The position numbers were made by a program, and so were the translations under genes. The notes beneath the pieces were generated by a model. The model was not told the DNA's origin, made no database searches, and saw only the letters and a program-made list of their open reading frames with translations. Of a stretch of 64,000 nt of DNA, positions 1 to 11,001 are shown one piece after another (the stretch's first letter is position 1; each line of letters begins with the position of its first letter). The DNA comes from Panicum virgatum (taxonomy: Eukaryota > Streptophyta > Magnoliopsida > Poales > Poaceae): the NCBI RefSeq assembly GCF_016808335.1, contig NC_053144.1, forward strand, positions 19,948,403 to 20,012,402, in the 5' to 3' direction.

Positions 1-307
1 TTCCCTTAGTGAGGGGTCCGGTTACTGTATAGGGGTCCGGGACCCCATGGGGGGTCCGGGACTCCGCGGGGGTCCAGACCTCCACGGGAGGTCCGGAGCC
101 CTTGCCTGTTCGGGCTGAGCGCCTGCTTCTTCCGGAACACGTGGTACTCCTAGACCTTTCCCAGCCAGAGGACGGGCCCGGGACCGTCGTTGGGTGAACA
201 GGGCTCCGGACCGCAGGGGTCCGGCTGTTTGGACGTGGTCAAGGATAACCTCAAGACTCTTGCCTAGACACAGCAAGAGGGGGTACCCCAGTTCTGGGGT
301 ACCGACA
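1..307 (-). mobile_element. LTR retrotransposon end, continues off window
   Basis: The Copia gag-pol reading frame on the minus strand is cut at about position 307 by foreign DNA. On the minus strand this DNA begins TGTCGGTACCCC, with a local palindrome (GGTACCCC/GGGGTACC, about 281-303). This looks like an LTR terminus (TG...CA). Nearer the window edge the sequence is built of degenerate GGGGTCCGG-type repeats. The other end lies outside the window, so family and length cannot be stated. Confidence 0.45.
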
Positions 308-1554
308 GAGCCTTTGGTGAGCTTCCATTTTTCTTCACCAAAATGACTACCAAGTCCAATATCATCGAGCTTTCCCACTGACATCAAATTCAGGCGAATG
401 TCAAAAACATGCCTAATATCTTCAAGTATCAACTTGCTGCCTATACTTGTCTCAATACATACAGTGCCCTTACCAACAATAGTTGATGAATCTCTATTAC
501 CCATCCTCACATAGCCAAAGTCACCACTTGTGTAGGATGTGAAATACTCCTTGTGTGATGTGAGATGGAAAGAGGCTCTCGAGTCTACTACCCAACTCAA
601 ATCATCATCACGAACAGCACTGAAACAACTATCATCTTCAATAATGAGACAGTCTTCACCAGCTGCAGTTAATGCTGAATGTGTCTCTCCTTTTTGCTCG
701 ATTTTCTTGCCTTGTTTTGTTGCAAGCTCTCTTTTCTAAAATCCGCACTGACTTCTTTTGTGGCCTTCTTTACCACAATGGTAGCAAACAATATTTGTCC
801 TTGGACGTGACTGTGATCTCCCCCTAGATTTGCTTCTGCCATGCTGAATTTTCACTTGGCTTCGCCCACGGCTTTCATCCTTATTTTCAGCCACATATGC
901 ATCAGAAGATGATGATAAATTGTTGCCCTTTTCTTTCCTTCTGGCTTCCTTATTCAGCAGGCTATTTTTCACCAATTCAAGAGTCAGCTTACCATCTGGA
1001 ACTGAATTGCTAAGTGACACAACAAGGGTGTTCCAGCTGTCCGGCAATGAGCTCAACAATGGCAATGCTTGCACTTCATCATCAAGATTTATTTTCATGG
1101 CTGACAGCTGATTGATGTGGCCTTAAAAGACATTTAAGTGTTCAATACCACTGCTACCATCTCGGTACTCTAGCTTTGCAAGCCGCTTTATCACCGAGGT
1201 CTTATTCATCGCTGTCTTCCGCTTATACATAGACTCCAATTTTTGCCACAACTTGAATGCATCTGTGTCATTAGCAACATGGTGAAATATATTATGGTTG
1301 ATGTGCAAACGAATCAGCCCTACTGCCTTGCGATTGAGTACCCTCCAATCTTCCTATATGACACCTTCAGGAATTTTATCTCTCACAATTAGTCAATATA
1401 AAACCTTGCAATACAACAAGTCCTCCATCATGGGCTTCCATACAGAATAATTTGAAGCATCCAGCTTAATCATACCACTTGACATAGCATTATCTTCCAT
1501 GACCAATGTGAGTTCTTCACCTCCAACAATTAATTTAGCTCTGATACCAGATTA
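308..1554 (-). pseudogene. Copia gag and protease fragment, disrupted
   Basis: This is the 5' part of a Copia (TNT1-like) polyprotein read on the minus strand. From 5' to 3' it shows a gag (UBN2-like) region around 1510-1123 and 1098-780. A CCHC zinc knuckle (CYHCGKEGHKRSQC, about 741-780) follows. The start of the protease and GAG-pre-integrase region with a WVVDSRASFH motif lies at 600-308. The gag frame is broken near 1110-1123 and again near 1330-1360 by stops, and the frame is cut at 307 by another element. The primer-binding site complementary to initiator tRNA-Met (TGGTATCAGAGC) lies at about 1539-1549, next to the LTR. Integrase and reverse transcriptase are not in the window. It cannot transpose on its own. 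Confidence 0.75.
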
Positions 1555-2237
1555 TGTTGGGAAAACCACACTAACGTAGAAGGTTAGTGGCAGCAAAAAT
1601 CAGCCCAAAATAACAACCTATTCACACAAGGCAACATATGCATCACACATATCATAGAGAAAATTGTAGCAGCATCACATCAACCAAGAGACACCATCAT
1701 TTAACGTGGAAAACCCCAAATTATTGGAAAAACCACGGGACCAAGCCAGCCAAATCTTCTTTCACTATATGCTTGTGGGATTACAACATGTTTCTCTCTA
1801 GATAGCACTAGAGGCTCACATACATCAAGATTTCACTATCTTGGACAACAACAACAAGATTTGGGGCTGCAAGCTCGAGTGTAGAAGGATATCACCAAGG
1901 AGTGGTGGAACAGCAGATTGGAGGCACAAGAATGTGGATCTGAAGCTTCACAACCTTGAGGACGAACCCTCTTGCTCCCTTGCAAGATCTCCTCTCTAAT
2001 CTCCTTCTTCTTCCCTCTATCCTCTTCTCCCTTTGGAGGCTCTATTCTGAAATCTCGTAGCTCCCTCTCACTCTGTTTCCAGAGGCTTCTTCCTTCTCTT
2101 GTAAGCCAGCACACTAGGTGCTAAATGTACCTAAGGTTGGTCCACACTTTAGGCTATATTTCCTTTACATGTGGGGCTGCTCACAATGAGCATTTACTCT
2201 TCTCATTTGCTCCCATCATGAGGAGGATTTTTCAACA
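1555..2237 (-). mobile_element. 5' LTR of the minus-strand Copia
   Basis: The segment begins TGTTGGGAAAA and ends TTTTCAACA on the plus strand, so it has the TG...CA ends of an LTR with a short inverted repeat. It directly abuts the tRNA-iMet primer-binding site on its left, which fixes it as the 5' LTR of the minus-strand element. Length is about 683 bp. Open frames inside it are not coding. The partner LTR is outside the window. Confidence 0.7.
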
Positions 2238-2555
2238 TCGTGCAAATCATTCCACCTCACGGATCCCGCCATGTTCAAAATTAGTTCCTCTGCAGTAACT
2301 GCTCTCACTAAACGTGTAGGTCCTACTGACGTCAGGTCCACCCATCAGTGGTGAGTCCCGGTATGGTACTGCAAGCAAGACTCGTCCCAGTGTTCTCCGA
2401 TTATCTTGCCACTGGTTGTGTATCCCAGCTAGAAGCAGGGAAAGAGAAAGAGAAACAACTCCATAGAGGGAACAAAGATAAAGGGGAGAGGGACGAGACG
2501 TGTCGACCATGTACAGTGTCGCGATGAACCCCACAGCCCAACTTGGCTTAGCCTG
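2238..2555. other. unassigned spacer
   Basis: About 320 bp between the Copia LTR and the TRIM. It contains a 95-codon open frame on the minus strand with no recognisable motif. I see no gene, repeat or RNA here. Confidence 0.5.
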
Positions 2556-2845
2556 TGTAACGACTCGGCCCGGGATAACGGCTAAGATCTACTCTACATT
2601 TTGAGTAAACCACATCTGCTAAATAACTCTCTTGCACTTTCGTCCTCGCTTCGCGCAAAAGGCTGCAGCCGGAATTATTAGCTTCCCGCGATCCGGCTAT
2701 TTAAGCTGGTCTTGCTCGCGTTCGGTTTCCCGTATGTGACTAAACTGGAAACACCACGCCGGAGCTACAGTATTTTTTCGCGCTACAGTAGACGTGCTAC
2801 AGTAACTCGAATTCAGCCCGGCCCAACTGGCCACGGGCTGTCACA
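2556..2845 (-). repeat. TRIM 3' LTR
   Basis: 290-bp terminal repeat, TGTAACGAC to TGTCACA in plus orientation. It is the 3' LTR because the polypurine tract lies beside it on the inner side. Confidence 0.85.
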
Positions 2846-3117
2846 GTCACCCCCCGTTGAGGACTCGACGTCCTCGTCGAGACATCGAACCAGCTTACCC
2901 ATACGGGACAAAGGAGTAGGATCCCCTCTCTTGGGCCACGTCCCATACGTCTAGTGCTACGATCCCATGTGCCACGCCCGTGGGTTCACTGCCAGCAGCC
3001 CATGTGTGTCCGTCCATATGCTGTTGGCATCTGTGTTCCCACGCGTCGACGTGCTCATGTACGCGCATTTCTGCCCGTACGTGGCGTGAAACCGCGAGAG
3101 TATGGCTCTGATACCCC

Positions 3118-3402
3118 TGTAACGACCCGGCCCGGGATAACGGCTAAGATCTACTCTACATTTTGAGTAAACCACACCTGCTAAATAACTCTCTTGCGCT
3201 TTCGTCCTCGCTTCGCGCAAAAAGCTGCAGTCGGAATTATTAGCTTCCCGCGATCCGGCTATTTAAGCTGGTCTTGCTCGCGTTCGGTTTTCGTATGGAC
3301 TAAACTGGGAATACTGCACCGGAGCTACAGTATTTTTTCGCGCTACAGTAGACGTGCTGTAACTCGAATTCAGCCCGGCCCAACTGGCCACGGGCTGTCA
3401 CA
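3118..3402 (-). repeat. TRIM 5' LTR
   Basis: 285-bp copy of the repeat at 2556-2845. The tRNA-iMet primer-binding site is immediately inside it, marking it as the 5' LTR of the minus-strand element. Confidence 0.85.
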
Positions 3403-5254
3403 GCTTGGCCGAACTTTGTGACGACGAGCGGGCACCGATCCTACGCTGCCTGCGTTGGCTCCGAGCTGTGGCGAGAGCGAGCATGCTAAAAGGCAGCCAC
3501 GCGCATTTCTATATATCATTTGCGCACCGCTCGGTGAGCTCTCGATGTGGCCACGACAGCGAAAAAAAATTTGTCCGCTCGATTGCCATCCGTCGCTCCA
3601 GCGCCCCCCGCCGATGCCTCCCCGCCCTCCCCTCCCAGGTCCTCTGTGTCGCCAGCACATTGGCCGGAAGCTTCTCGGCTCCTGCCGGCGGCCTGTATTA
3701 GCCTTCCCGTCGGTGCTCTCTAAATATCTACTACCTCTGCAATCCTCGATGATCCCGGCGGACGCGCCGCGCCGCCCTGCAGCCTCGTCTTCGTCTACGC
3801 CGGCGTTGCCGCCGAGCTCGATGCCGTCCCTGACGCTGCGCGCGGCGTTCACCCGATGTGCCTCTCGTGCTTCTTCCCCTTCACCCAGTCGCCGGCGCCG
3901 AGGTCACCCTCGCGGCGCGGAGCTCCTTCGCCTGCCGATGAGGACAACGGCCAACACTGGCCATTTTTCCTCCTCTCCATGAGATGTAGTGCCCCTCCTC
4001 GATGGCGCAGGGCCCGTCCCCTCGCCTCCTTCTCCTCCTCTCCTACTCCGCCCCTCCTGGCCCGTCAACCTCCATTCCCCCTATCCTTGCCTCTCTGCCT
4101 GATCCCTTCCCGGCCAGCGCGGCCACCTCTGCATGTGAGCTCCGCGAGAAGCCCTCAGCTGGAGCCCAACGACCGACGCCTAGACGCGGCTGGGCGGTCG
4201 GCCTTATTGTGGTCGATATCCCCGTCGAGCATCTCGCGCGCCGGGGGCCAGCGGCGCGTGCACACGCATCGCCATGTAGCTCGCCATGGCACGGCTCGAG
4301 TAGGAGCTCCGTCACCTCATCAGTCATGTGATCATTGCCAAGGTTCGTTGGTCCCAGCCTTCTTGTTTCTTTTCCCCACGACAGCCAAGATTGGCATTTC
4401 TAGCTACTGTTCTCTGACCATCTCTTGTTTCGCTCTCTAGCTTTCCCTCAAAGCTCTTGTCATGCGTGTTGTATTTGTTATTTAAAGGGATTCATTTTAG
4501 GAATTGCAAGCTCCAGACAGTGCATATCATTGATGTCATGTAGAAATCTCAAGAAGCTCAAGCTGATTGATTTGCAGGTTCGCAACTGGCTCCATATTTA
4601 TTTGTAGTAAGCAGTGTCCCTTTTTTATGCATAGCATTGGACTCCAATTTATAAAGTTTGGTCCCACGTGGTGTTTAGGCAGATTTACTCTCTCAGCAGA
4701 AGATCTACTAGGCCTGATGGCATTGTTATTTTTCCAATGCATTGACCATGTATTGGCTAGGAGAGAAAGGGAATTGGCAACAAAAAAAAATGGAACTGCT
4801 TCCAAGTGGAAATTGACTTTTTAGAAGTGCTACTATAATTAGAAACCATCCATATGCTGAGGTATCCAAGGTCCATCCTTTAATACACTTGACTCGAGTA
4901 CGATCACGGCAAATGCATTCATAGATTACTGCAAGGAAGTGACCTTGTTCTTTTCCTGATAGTTATTTTTTCCAAGATGTGCCACTGATGGCACATAAAT
5001 AAGTAAATTATTTTCCTGCAATACATGTAAGGATCTGGTAATTCAAAGCTACTACCCCTTATTAAGAGTCTCAGTTAAAGTCTGGGGTTTAACATTTGTA
5101 AATTTATGCCAGGGTTTAACATGCTTAATATTTGTAAATATTACATTGACATAATTCAGAATTCAAGAGTTCAAATGTAAATTAGCAATGAGTTGTAAAC
5201 TTTATGTATGATTTAATCAAGCTGTTATGAATTTAATTCCATCTCTTTTGTCAG
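3403..5254 (+). other. GC-rich leader-like DNA, then AT-rich intron-like DNA
   Basis: 3403-4330 is CpG-rich, with C- and T-rich stretches like a plant 5' UTR or first exon. Overlapping open frames exist but no domain is recognisable. From 4330 the composition turns AT-rich and intron-like. It leads into the NPC1-like remnant on the same strand and may be its captured or ancestral 5' part. I cannot define a gene here. Confidence 0.35.
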
Positions 5255-7865
5255 CTTTGGATTAGCCCTAGAAGTCGAGCTGCTGATGAGAAAAAATATT
5301 TTGACAGCCATGTTGCACCATTTTTTAGGATTGATCAGGTATTTTCAACTCTTGTAACTTTATTTGTGTCCAATAAAGTGAGTGCCTATTATAAATTGTA
5401 TTTGCTTATTTCCTGCCATGTAGAACAGCTCTTTTTCTGCGATTGTCTTAACTCTGTCTTATTTGTCCAATTGCCCTATTTTCCATCGAAGATGAATATT
5501 CTGAAAAGGCCATTATGTCGTCAATTGATGTTCTTAATACAGCTTATGTTAGCGACTTCTGCATCTGATGGGTTTGCAGCTTCTTCGATAGTAAATGATA
5601 GCAATATGAATTACTATTCCAGATCCAGAAAAGCTAGGAATTTTGCATGATAACGTGAATTTTGGGACTGCATGCCATATGGTTCTCATGTTTATTGTAA
5701 TTGTAAAGATTGACGATCTACGTGCAAATTATTCTGCGTCAACATGGCCCTTGCTGATATTTGCTTAGTCACTCAGTACAGACTGCCACTCAAAATGTTT
5801 TGCAGGTGATAGTCTACAGTACCTACAGTATATTTTCTGCACTACAATTAGCTTGGTTTCTCAAGAATATATTCCTGTGTTGTCTAATATGGTTTGTACA
5901 AACCACTGTACAAGTGCTTGTTTCAATGCTTAATGCTGCAGTATTTCCAGCTGGATCCTAAAAAAATATGATGGTTCGGGGGTGGACCATGCTAAATTTT
6001 TTTTAGGTAAGTATCTAATGTTGAAGTGTCCTATCAATCCATGCTTTCAGATAATTTTTTAGCAGCTTCACCAAAATTGAAAATTGAATTGAATTTGAAT
6101 ATTCTACTTATCAGAGCATGGATTCTATAATGCATGACTATATTTAACTTGGTACTTAAGTTGTACTATTCACAAAGGCACATGCAGTATATCACAATGA
6201 ATACTGATTATCATGATACTTATTGGGTTTTCGAGTTGGTTGCCACGATTATGTCTAAATACTTATCTTCTATATTTCAGCATCACAGACCCCGCATAGT
6301 GCGGGAAGCCTACGGCACTAGGTACGCCCTTTATATTTCAGCATCACACTTCTGAAGAGACATGATTGAGCACTTTTCATTCACCTATTAATCCTAGTAC
6401 AATATTAGGTGGCTTTCAAGGAAACAATTTTACCGAGGTAATGTTTTACTACACCTTGCGATGAGAACCTAGATAATGAAAAGTCATAATGAGCTAATCA
6501 TAAGAAATGGGCAAACCATCGTGAAGCTGAGTGATTCTTTATTCACTATTGTCCGAGTAGACAACATGCCTGCATTCCTCAGGCCTGCTTCTCTCCAAAG
6601 TGCTCTCTCTTATGCATGTTGCTGTGACTCATAAACAACATTTTTCTCTCTTAAATCTGAGGCATTTGAGCCCCTGCAGTTCTCTGGTGCCACAAATATT
6701 TCAACTTGATGCCCAAGTATGCTCCTTGATTGATGAAAGGCTTATCTGGTTAGAGTTGAAGTCCATAGTATCAATTTTCTTAGTCACATTTGGTGTTTCT
6801 GCATTATTGTGCATAGTGTATATTCTCAACAATCATCATTTAATTTTAATTGTCTACCTTATGGGATGAACAGGTGTACTATGAAACAGTCGAGCCCACA
6901 ATTCCAATTATATTTCAGAGAACGAAAGCAATATGTTTTGCTTATGGTCAAACCGGCTAGTTCTTACAGGCTTAAATCAAGCTTATCTTATACATTATAT
7001 TTTTACGCATAAGTGAATTGTGGTTTCCGATAATTTCTGCTGATCATGGCAATATCATATTGCAACCTTTTTTCCTGTCGTTAGTTTACTGCAATTTATC
7101 AACTCCTTCCTAAAAGGTTGGATAATCATATGTCCATTGAAAATGCTACCAGTATTATTGTTACATTTGCCAAATATAATCAACCTTTTCTACGTGCCAA
7201 TTACAAAGGTTAACAAATATTAACTGACTTATGATCATAGTTTTTTAAGACCATTTATGATCACAGTTAGAGTCATTCGCTTTTTATCTTCCCATTTGCA
7301 AAATATTCAAACTGTAATTGTGGGGATAATATATCACCATAGATGCAGTTTGTGAAGCATGTTTCAACAATGCTCTTCTAACGACACTATGCTACAAGAT
7401 AAGTGGATCTTCACCAAACAACCAAGAAGGTAAATTCTCTGTCCGATTGTTGTCTATAAAAGCTCATCCTCTAGCTGCGCTACTCCAACAAAGCTCTATA
7501 GTAATAGTGTAGAACAAGAATGAACTTAATACCACTTACAAAACATGTCAATGTTAGTTGAGGTTATTAATCTTAATAAACATTGCCTCTTCACTGATTA
7601 TAGTCTCCTATAAACGTCATAGTGCCATGTGAATTTGGAGGATTTAGTTGTTTTAATAGATTAATTAATATGATATACTAAACCTCAATTTAAGGTGACA
7701 GATTATGTGCTAATAAACATCTACAATGTCTAACTGAAATTTCTTTAGTGATACAGCTTGGTCCCTTTTCTTTGTAATACCTGAAGCGTCATCGAATGAT
7801 CATGGCAATGAAAATGGAATGACAAGGGACTCATGGGAGCAAATGCATACATGGCTCGATTTGAG
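5255..7865 (+). pseudogene. NPC1-like sterol transporter remnant
   Basis: Several exon-sized blocks resemble consecutive parts of plant Niemann-Pick C1 proteins, in the right order and on one strand. 5255-5338, bounded by ag and gt, reads LWISPRSRAADEKKYFDSH and onward to FFRIDQ. 5543 onward reads LMLATSASDG and SSIVND, then LLFQIQK after a frameshift. About 5705-5768 holds KIDDLRANYS, then ALADICL after another shift. About 5785-5806 reads ATQNVLQ. 5943-6000 reads YFQLDPKK, then YDGSGVDHAKF after a shift in an A run. 6343-6437 has an in-frame stop and then PSTILGGFQGNNFTE. About 7790-7860 reads DHGNENGMTRDSWEQ. Only part of the large lumenal region is present. There is no signal peptide, sterol-sensing domain or membrane segment. 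Frameshifts and stops make it non-functional. Confidence 0.7.
6271..6348. repeat. 44-bp insertion flanked by a 17-bp duplication
   Basis: TATATTTCAGCATCACA occurs at 6271-6287 and again at 6332-6348. Between the copies lie 44 bp containing the hairpin CCCGCA-TAG-TGCGGG (6291-6305) followed by GCACTAGGTACGCCC. The structure fits a tiny retroposon tail with a target-site duplication, and the duplication copied the splice acceptor and first codons of an NPC1-like exon. The same hairpin followed by CTAG also resembles a Helitron 3' end, so the class is uncertain. Confidence 0.55.
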
Positions 7866-8754
7866 GTAAATAAAAGCATTTGTTTCACATATACTTTGTT
7901 GTTAAGGATACATAGTTGCACATTGAAAATAATCAGCACAGGTCGATTAGGTAATGTCCTTGTATGCTTTGGTGGTGTTTGCATCCGTTGGCATCGAAGA
8001 GAAGGCTTGATAATGACTTCCGTTTGAATTATATTTTGGTCTTAACAAGCTTTTCCATTTGTCATTGTAATATAGTAGTCACAAGCAGCTGCTCCTGCAA
8101 TTATTTGTTTGCCGCATTAACAAATCTCAGCGATATTTCAGACTACGGAATTTAGGCGCCCATTTGCTCCCTTCAGTTTTTTTTTTGCCATTAATTCTCA
8201 ACCCTTCTCCCTCGTCTATCTTGCAGATTTAATCAAATGCTAATGATGGATGGTTATTTACTTCCTATGTTTCTTTCAGAAATTGTTGCACCTCTCAAGT
8301 CTACAGATATGACTTTGTAGAGCTAATGATATTATGATTATATTACTAAAATAACCGCTTGTGTCTAGGTAAGAGCCGAACCTATTCAAATTCCTGTTCA
8401 TTAGCATCAGCTGAATTGATAACTCATATTTACAAAACTAAATGATGTGCAGGAGAACACATCCAGTGCATCCTTTGCGGCAATTGAAGATTGCATCCCC
8501 TTTGTAGCATAGTTACGCCAGGAGCAAGACAATGTTTAGGACCAATTATTATGTAACTATATATTGATCAGCAATAAAATATTTTGCTGGAATTTAGATT
8601 TGTAGCGGAAAGGAGCGAATGCTACCCGTTACAACATTGTGTATATATAGACCTCCACAAAAGTCCATACTGTTGTAGATTAAGATGTTTATTATACATA
8701 AATGCTCCTAATATTTGCATATATCTTATAAAAAAATAAAATGACTAAATGAGG
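7866..8754. other. AT-rich DNA without a gene
   Basis: The stretch is AT-rich with short open frames only. A block near 8453-8508 reads ENTSSASFAAIEDCIPF after an ag acceptor. It looks exon-like but I do not recognise it. A polyadenylation-like AATAAA is at about 8574. Confidence 0.4.
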
Positions 8755-8782
8755 GCGCGCCAAGGCGCGCGCAAAGTACTCG
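8755..8782 (+). other. Helitron-like 3' terminal hairpin (1)
   Basis: A perfect palindrome GCGCGCC-AA-GGCGCGC (8755-8770) is followed 8 nt later by CTCG (8779-8782) and then T. A GC hairpin close to a CTRR end, followed by a T, is the mark of a Helitron 3' terminus. CTCG departs from CTRR by one base. A similar structure lies at 10973-11001. Confidence 0.4.
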
Positions 8783-9278
8783 TTTCTATATGTCAATGCC
8801 CCGACGGTCGGCGGCAGCTCAGGGCATCCACGTCGGCCAAAAAGATTTGCTCCATCCGATGATAGATCTACGGTGCACATTCACTCCACCCTTGTGTTAC
8901 TATTCCGATAAATATCTCCCCCGTGGAGAGCTTTCTTCCTCGCCACCTATCGAGACGGCCTGCTCAAAAAAAAAACTATCGAGACGGCGCTCCGCCGGAC
9001 GCCCCCACCACGCGGCGGAGGCTAGCGACCGGCAGCCAGTAGCTGCAGCCCCGTCGGTCGGCGGCTTGATGCGTGGCCTGTAGATGCGACCGCCAACCGC
9101 GGCTCCGATACGCGGCGCGCACCCACGCGCCGTCCGGCGGCGTGCCGCGGCGCTACCCGCAGGGCCGCCGCGGAGTAGGAGAACGGAGGAGGAGGAGCCG
9201 CAGCTACGCTGCCCGCCGAGCAGCCGCGCTGAACCTCGCCGCCGCGGCTCCTCCCGGGTCACCGGGCGCCGCCGCGCT

Positions 9279-9470
9279 CCTCCTCGGGGCGAGCGGCGCG
9301 GCCACGCCGTGCTGTCCCTGCTGCCGCACCGTGGCGAGCTGCCTGCAAGGCAGCCGCGTCGACCCGCGCGCTCCTCCTCGGGGCGAGCGGCGCGGCCACG
9401 CCGTGCTGTCCGCGCTGCCGCACCGCGGCGAGCTGCCTGCCAGGCAGCCGCGTCGACCCACCGCGCTGCC
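9279..9470. repeat. 92-bp tandem repeat
   Basis: Two near-identical units begin CTCCTCCTCGGGGCGAGCGG at 9279 and 9371. They differ at only a few bases. A third, diverged partial copy begins near 9519. Because the repeat is GC-rich and contains few stops it produces long spurious open frames on both strands. Confidence 0.8.
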
Positions 9471-10972
9471 GCGCCTCTCGCCGGGTAACCGCAGGCCACC
9501 GGGCCGCCACGCGCTGGTACTCCTCGGCGCGAGCGGTGCGGCCGCGCCGTGCCATCCGCGCCGCCGCGCCTCCCTCATCTCCTCCCACCCGTGCGTACGG
9601 CTGCTCACACTCGCGGTACATGTGATGCACCTCCTGTGGACATGGATTAAGGCTTCGGCGAAGAAGACGAACAGGGAAGAGAGGGAATGTATTGCTGAAT
9701 TGTGCAGGGAGATAGATCGCTACGGGCTGCTTGGATTAGGTGGTTGCCGATTGGAGGGAGGAGGGAGGGGCAGGAGGAGCTGATTGCTGGCGATTTGGAG
9801 TTGGGGAAAAGTAGCCGCCGTGCAGCTGCAGGTTTGCTGTGTTATTTGCTCTTACGAGGAAGCTTGCAGGGAAGGAGAAGAGCACCAGGCGGCAGGAGCT
9901 TCGGCGGCGACCGGGTTCAGACTTCAGATCAGACGGGTTCGACGACGATGACGAACTCGATGGCACTCCTCCAGTTCATTGCCACGGCCGTCTGAGATGG
10001 CACATTGCGGAGGTGACGCGGAGTGATTCGTGGAGGCGAGGTGGGGAGCCGGGCGTGGCTGGCCACGGCCATGGGAGAGACTTGCGAGCTTCCTGGAGAT
10101 TATGGAAAAGCTGTACCTGGAGACTCACCTCCTGCCTTCACTTTCAGTGGCATGCTACAACTATTTGTTCGAATAAACTTGCTACAACTTTCAGCGTAAT
10201 CAATCTTAGACTGTACGTCTATACTATGTTCAGTACTGGCACCATAGTGCTAAGTTCAATGTCCTATGCATGTTTCTAAGTTACCTTGGTGCTTCATGAT
10301 CAAACTGAGCTTGCCTTTCTTTGTACTGATAAAAGGAGCTCAGCACAAATGATTTAGAGGCTTGCAAGTGGCTTGATGTCTTTTTTGTAGTAAAGATTCT
10401 TTTTTTGCAGTACAAATTCTACATGAGAAATACAGAATATACAGACTATATTGTCAAATTCTATTCTGGAGCTAATGAAATTGTCATTATTTTTGCAATG
10501 TAGTCATCATTTTAGTGAAGTAAATGTGCATTACCATGGAGTCTCATACAAGAAGATCCAGCCTTTAGTAAGTAAGCATTTTGTTCTGCCCTCAAAAAAA
10601 AAAGTAAGCATTTTGTTCCCAGGAGGCCAGGACATAGTTTCTCATCTTGGTTTGCTCTTTAGTGTACCATATTTTACAGGCTTCATATTACAATAACTGT
10701 TTCCACCACTGTGTTCTTGTGTTCCTCTAATTTAGAAACAAAATAGGGCCATATGAACGGATTTTTAGAAAGTTTTTCGCGTGATATCATACTGTAGGCT
10801 ATAGCCATTCTGGTAGATCACATAAAGCTAAAATTATGTATAGATTCAAGTTCTTCTACATAGCTCTGTACAACACATACATATACTATCCACTTCGGAT
10901 TACTCCACTAAAACTCAATTTATTCAATCCAAACTAAAACATATTGCCAAACGGAATCAAGCGAACAGTTTA

Positions 10973-11001
10973 CGCGCGCAGTGGCGCGCGCACTGCACTC
11001 G
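10973..11001 (+). other. Helitron-like 3' terminal hairpin (2)
   Basis: Palindrome CGCGCGC/GCGCGCG (10973-10979 and 10984-10990) with a 4-nt loop, then CTCG at 10998-11001 and T. It has the same architecture and the same ACTCGT terminus as 8755-8783. Confidence 0.4.

Larger units (their letters stand above)
2556..3402 (-). mobile_element. TRIM (terminal-repeat retrotransposon in miniature)
   Basis: Two direct repeats, 2556-2845 (290 bp) and 3118-3402 (285 bp), both start TGTAACGAC and end GGGCTGTCACA. They enclose only 272 bp of non-coding DNA. On the minus strand the sequence GTATCAGAGCCATA, complementary to initiator tRNA-Met, sits just inside the right repeat (about 3101-3116). A purine-rich tract (AACGGGGGG) sits beside the left repeat (about 2848-2860), so the element reads right to left. 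Flanks GCCTG (2551-2555) and GCTTG (3403-3407) fit a 5-bp target duplication with one change. The LTRs differ by about a dozen substitutions and a few indels, so the insertion is not recent. It has no coding capacity and would need proteins from an autonomous relative. Confidence 0.85.
8783..11001. other. GC-rich then AT-rich block, possible Helitron body
   Basis: 9000-9600 is very GC-rich and internally repetitive; 10280-10970 is AT-rich. No open frame here has a recognisable domain. The block ends in the hairpin CGCGCGC-AGTG-GCGCGCG (10973-10990), CTCG (10998-11001), T. A matching TC 5' terminus is not evident, so a complete element cannot be claimed. Confidence 0.35.

Noticed and set aside
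1539..1549. tRNA gene from the match to initiator tRNA-Met
   Set aside because: Only about 12 nt match, placed beside an LTR; it is a primer-binding site, as are the ones at 3101-3116, 14795, 39235 and 55065-55078.
5255..7865. Functional NPC1 gene
   Set aside because: Frameshifts, an in-frame stop, a mid-exon insertion and absence of the membrane domains.
9279..9470. CRISPR-like array
   Set aside because: Units are contiguous 92-bp tandem repeats without spacers in a plant nuclear context.
8900..9783. Long Arg/Ala-rich open frames on both strands
   Set aside because: They come from GC-rich tandem repeats with few stop codons; composition is the same on all frames and no domain is visible.
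8783..11001. Complete Helitron
   Set aside because: No convincing TC 5' terminus or Rep/helicase; only the 3' hairpins are seen.
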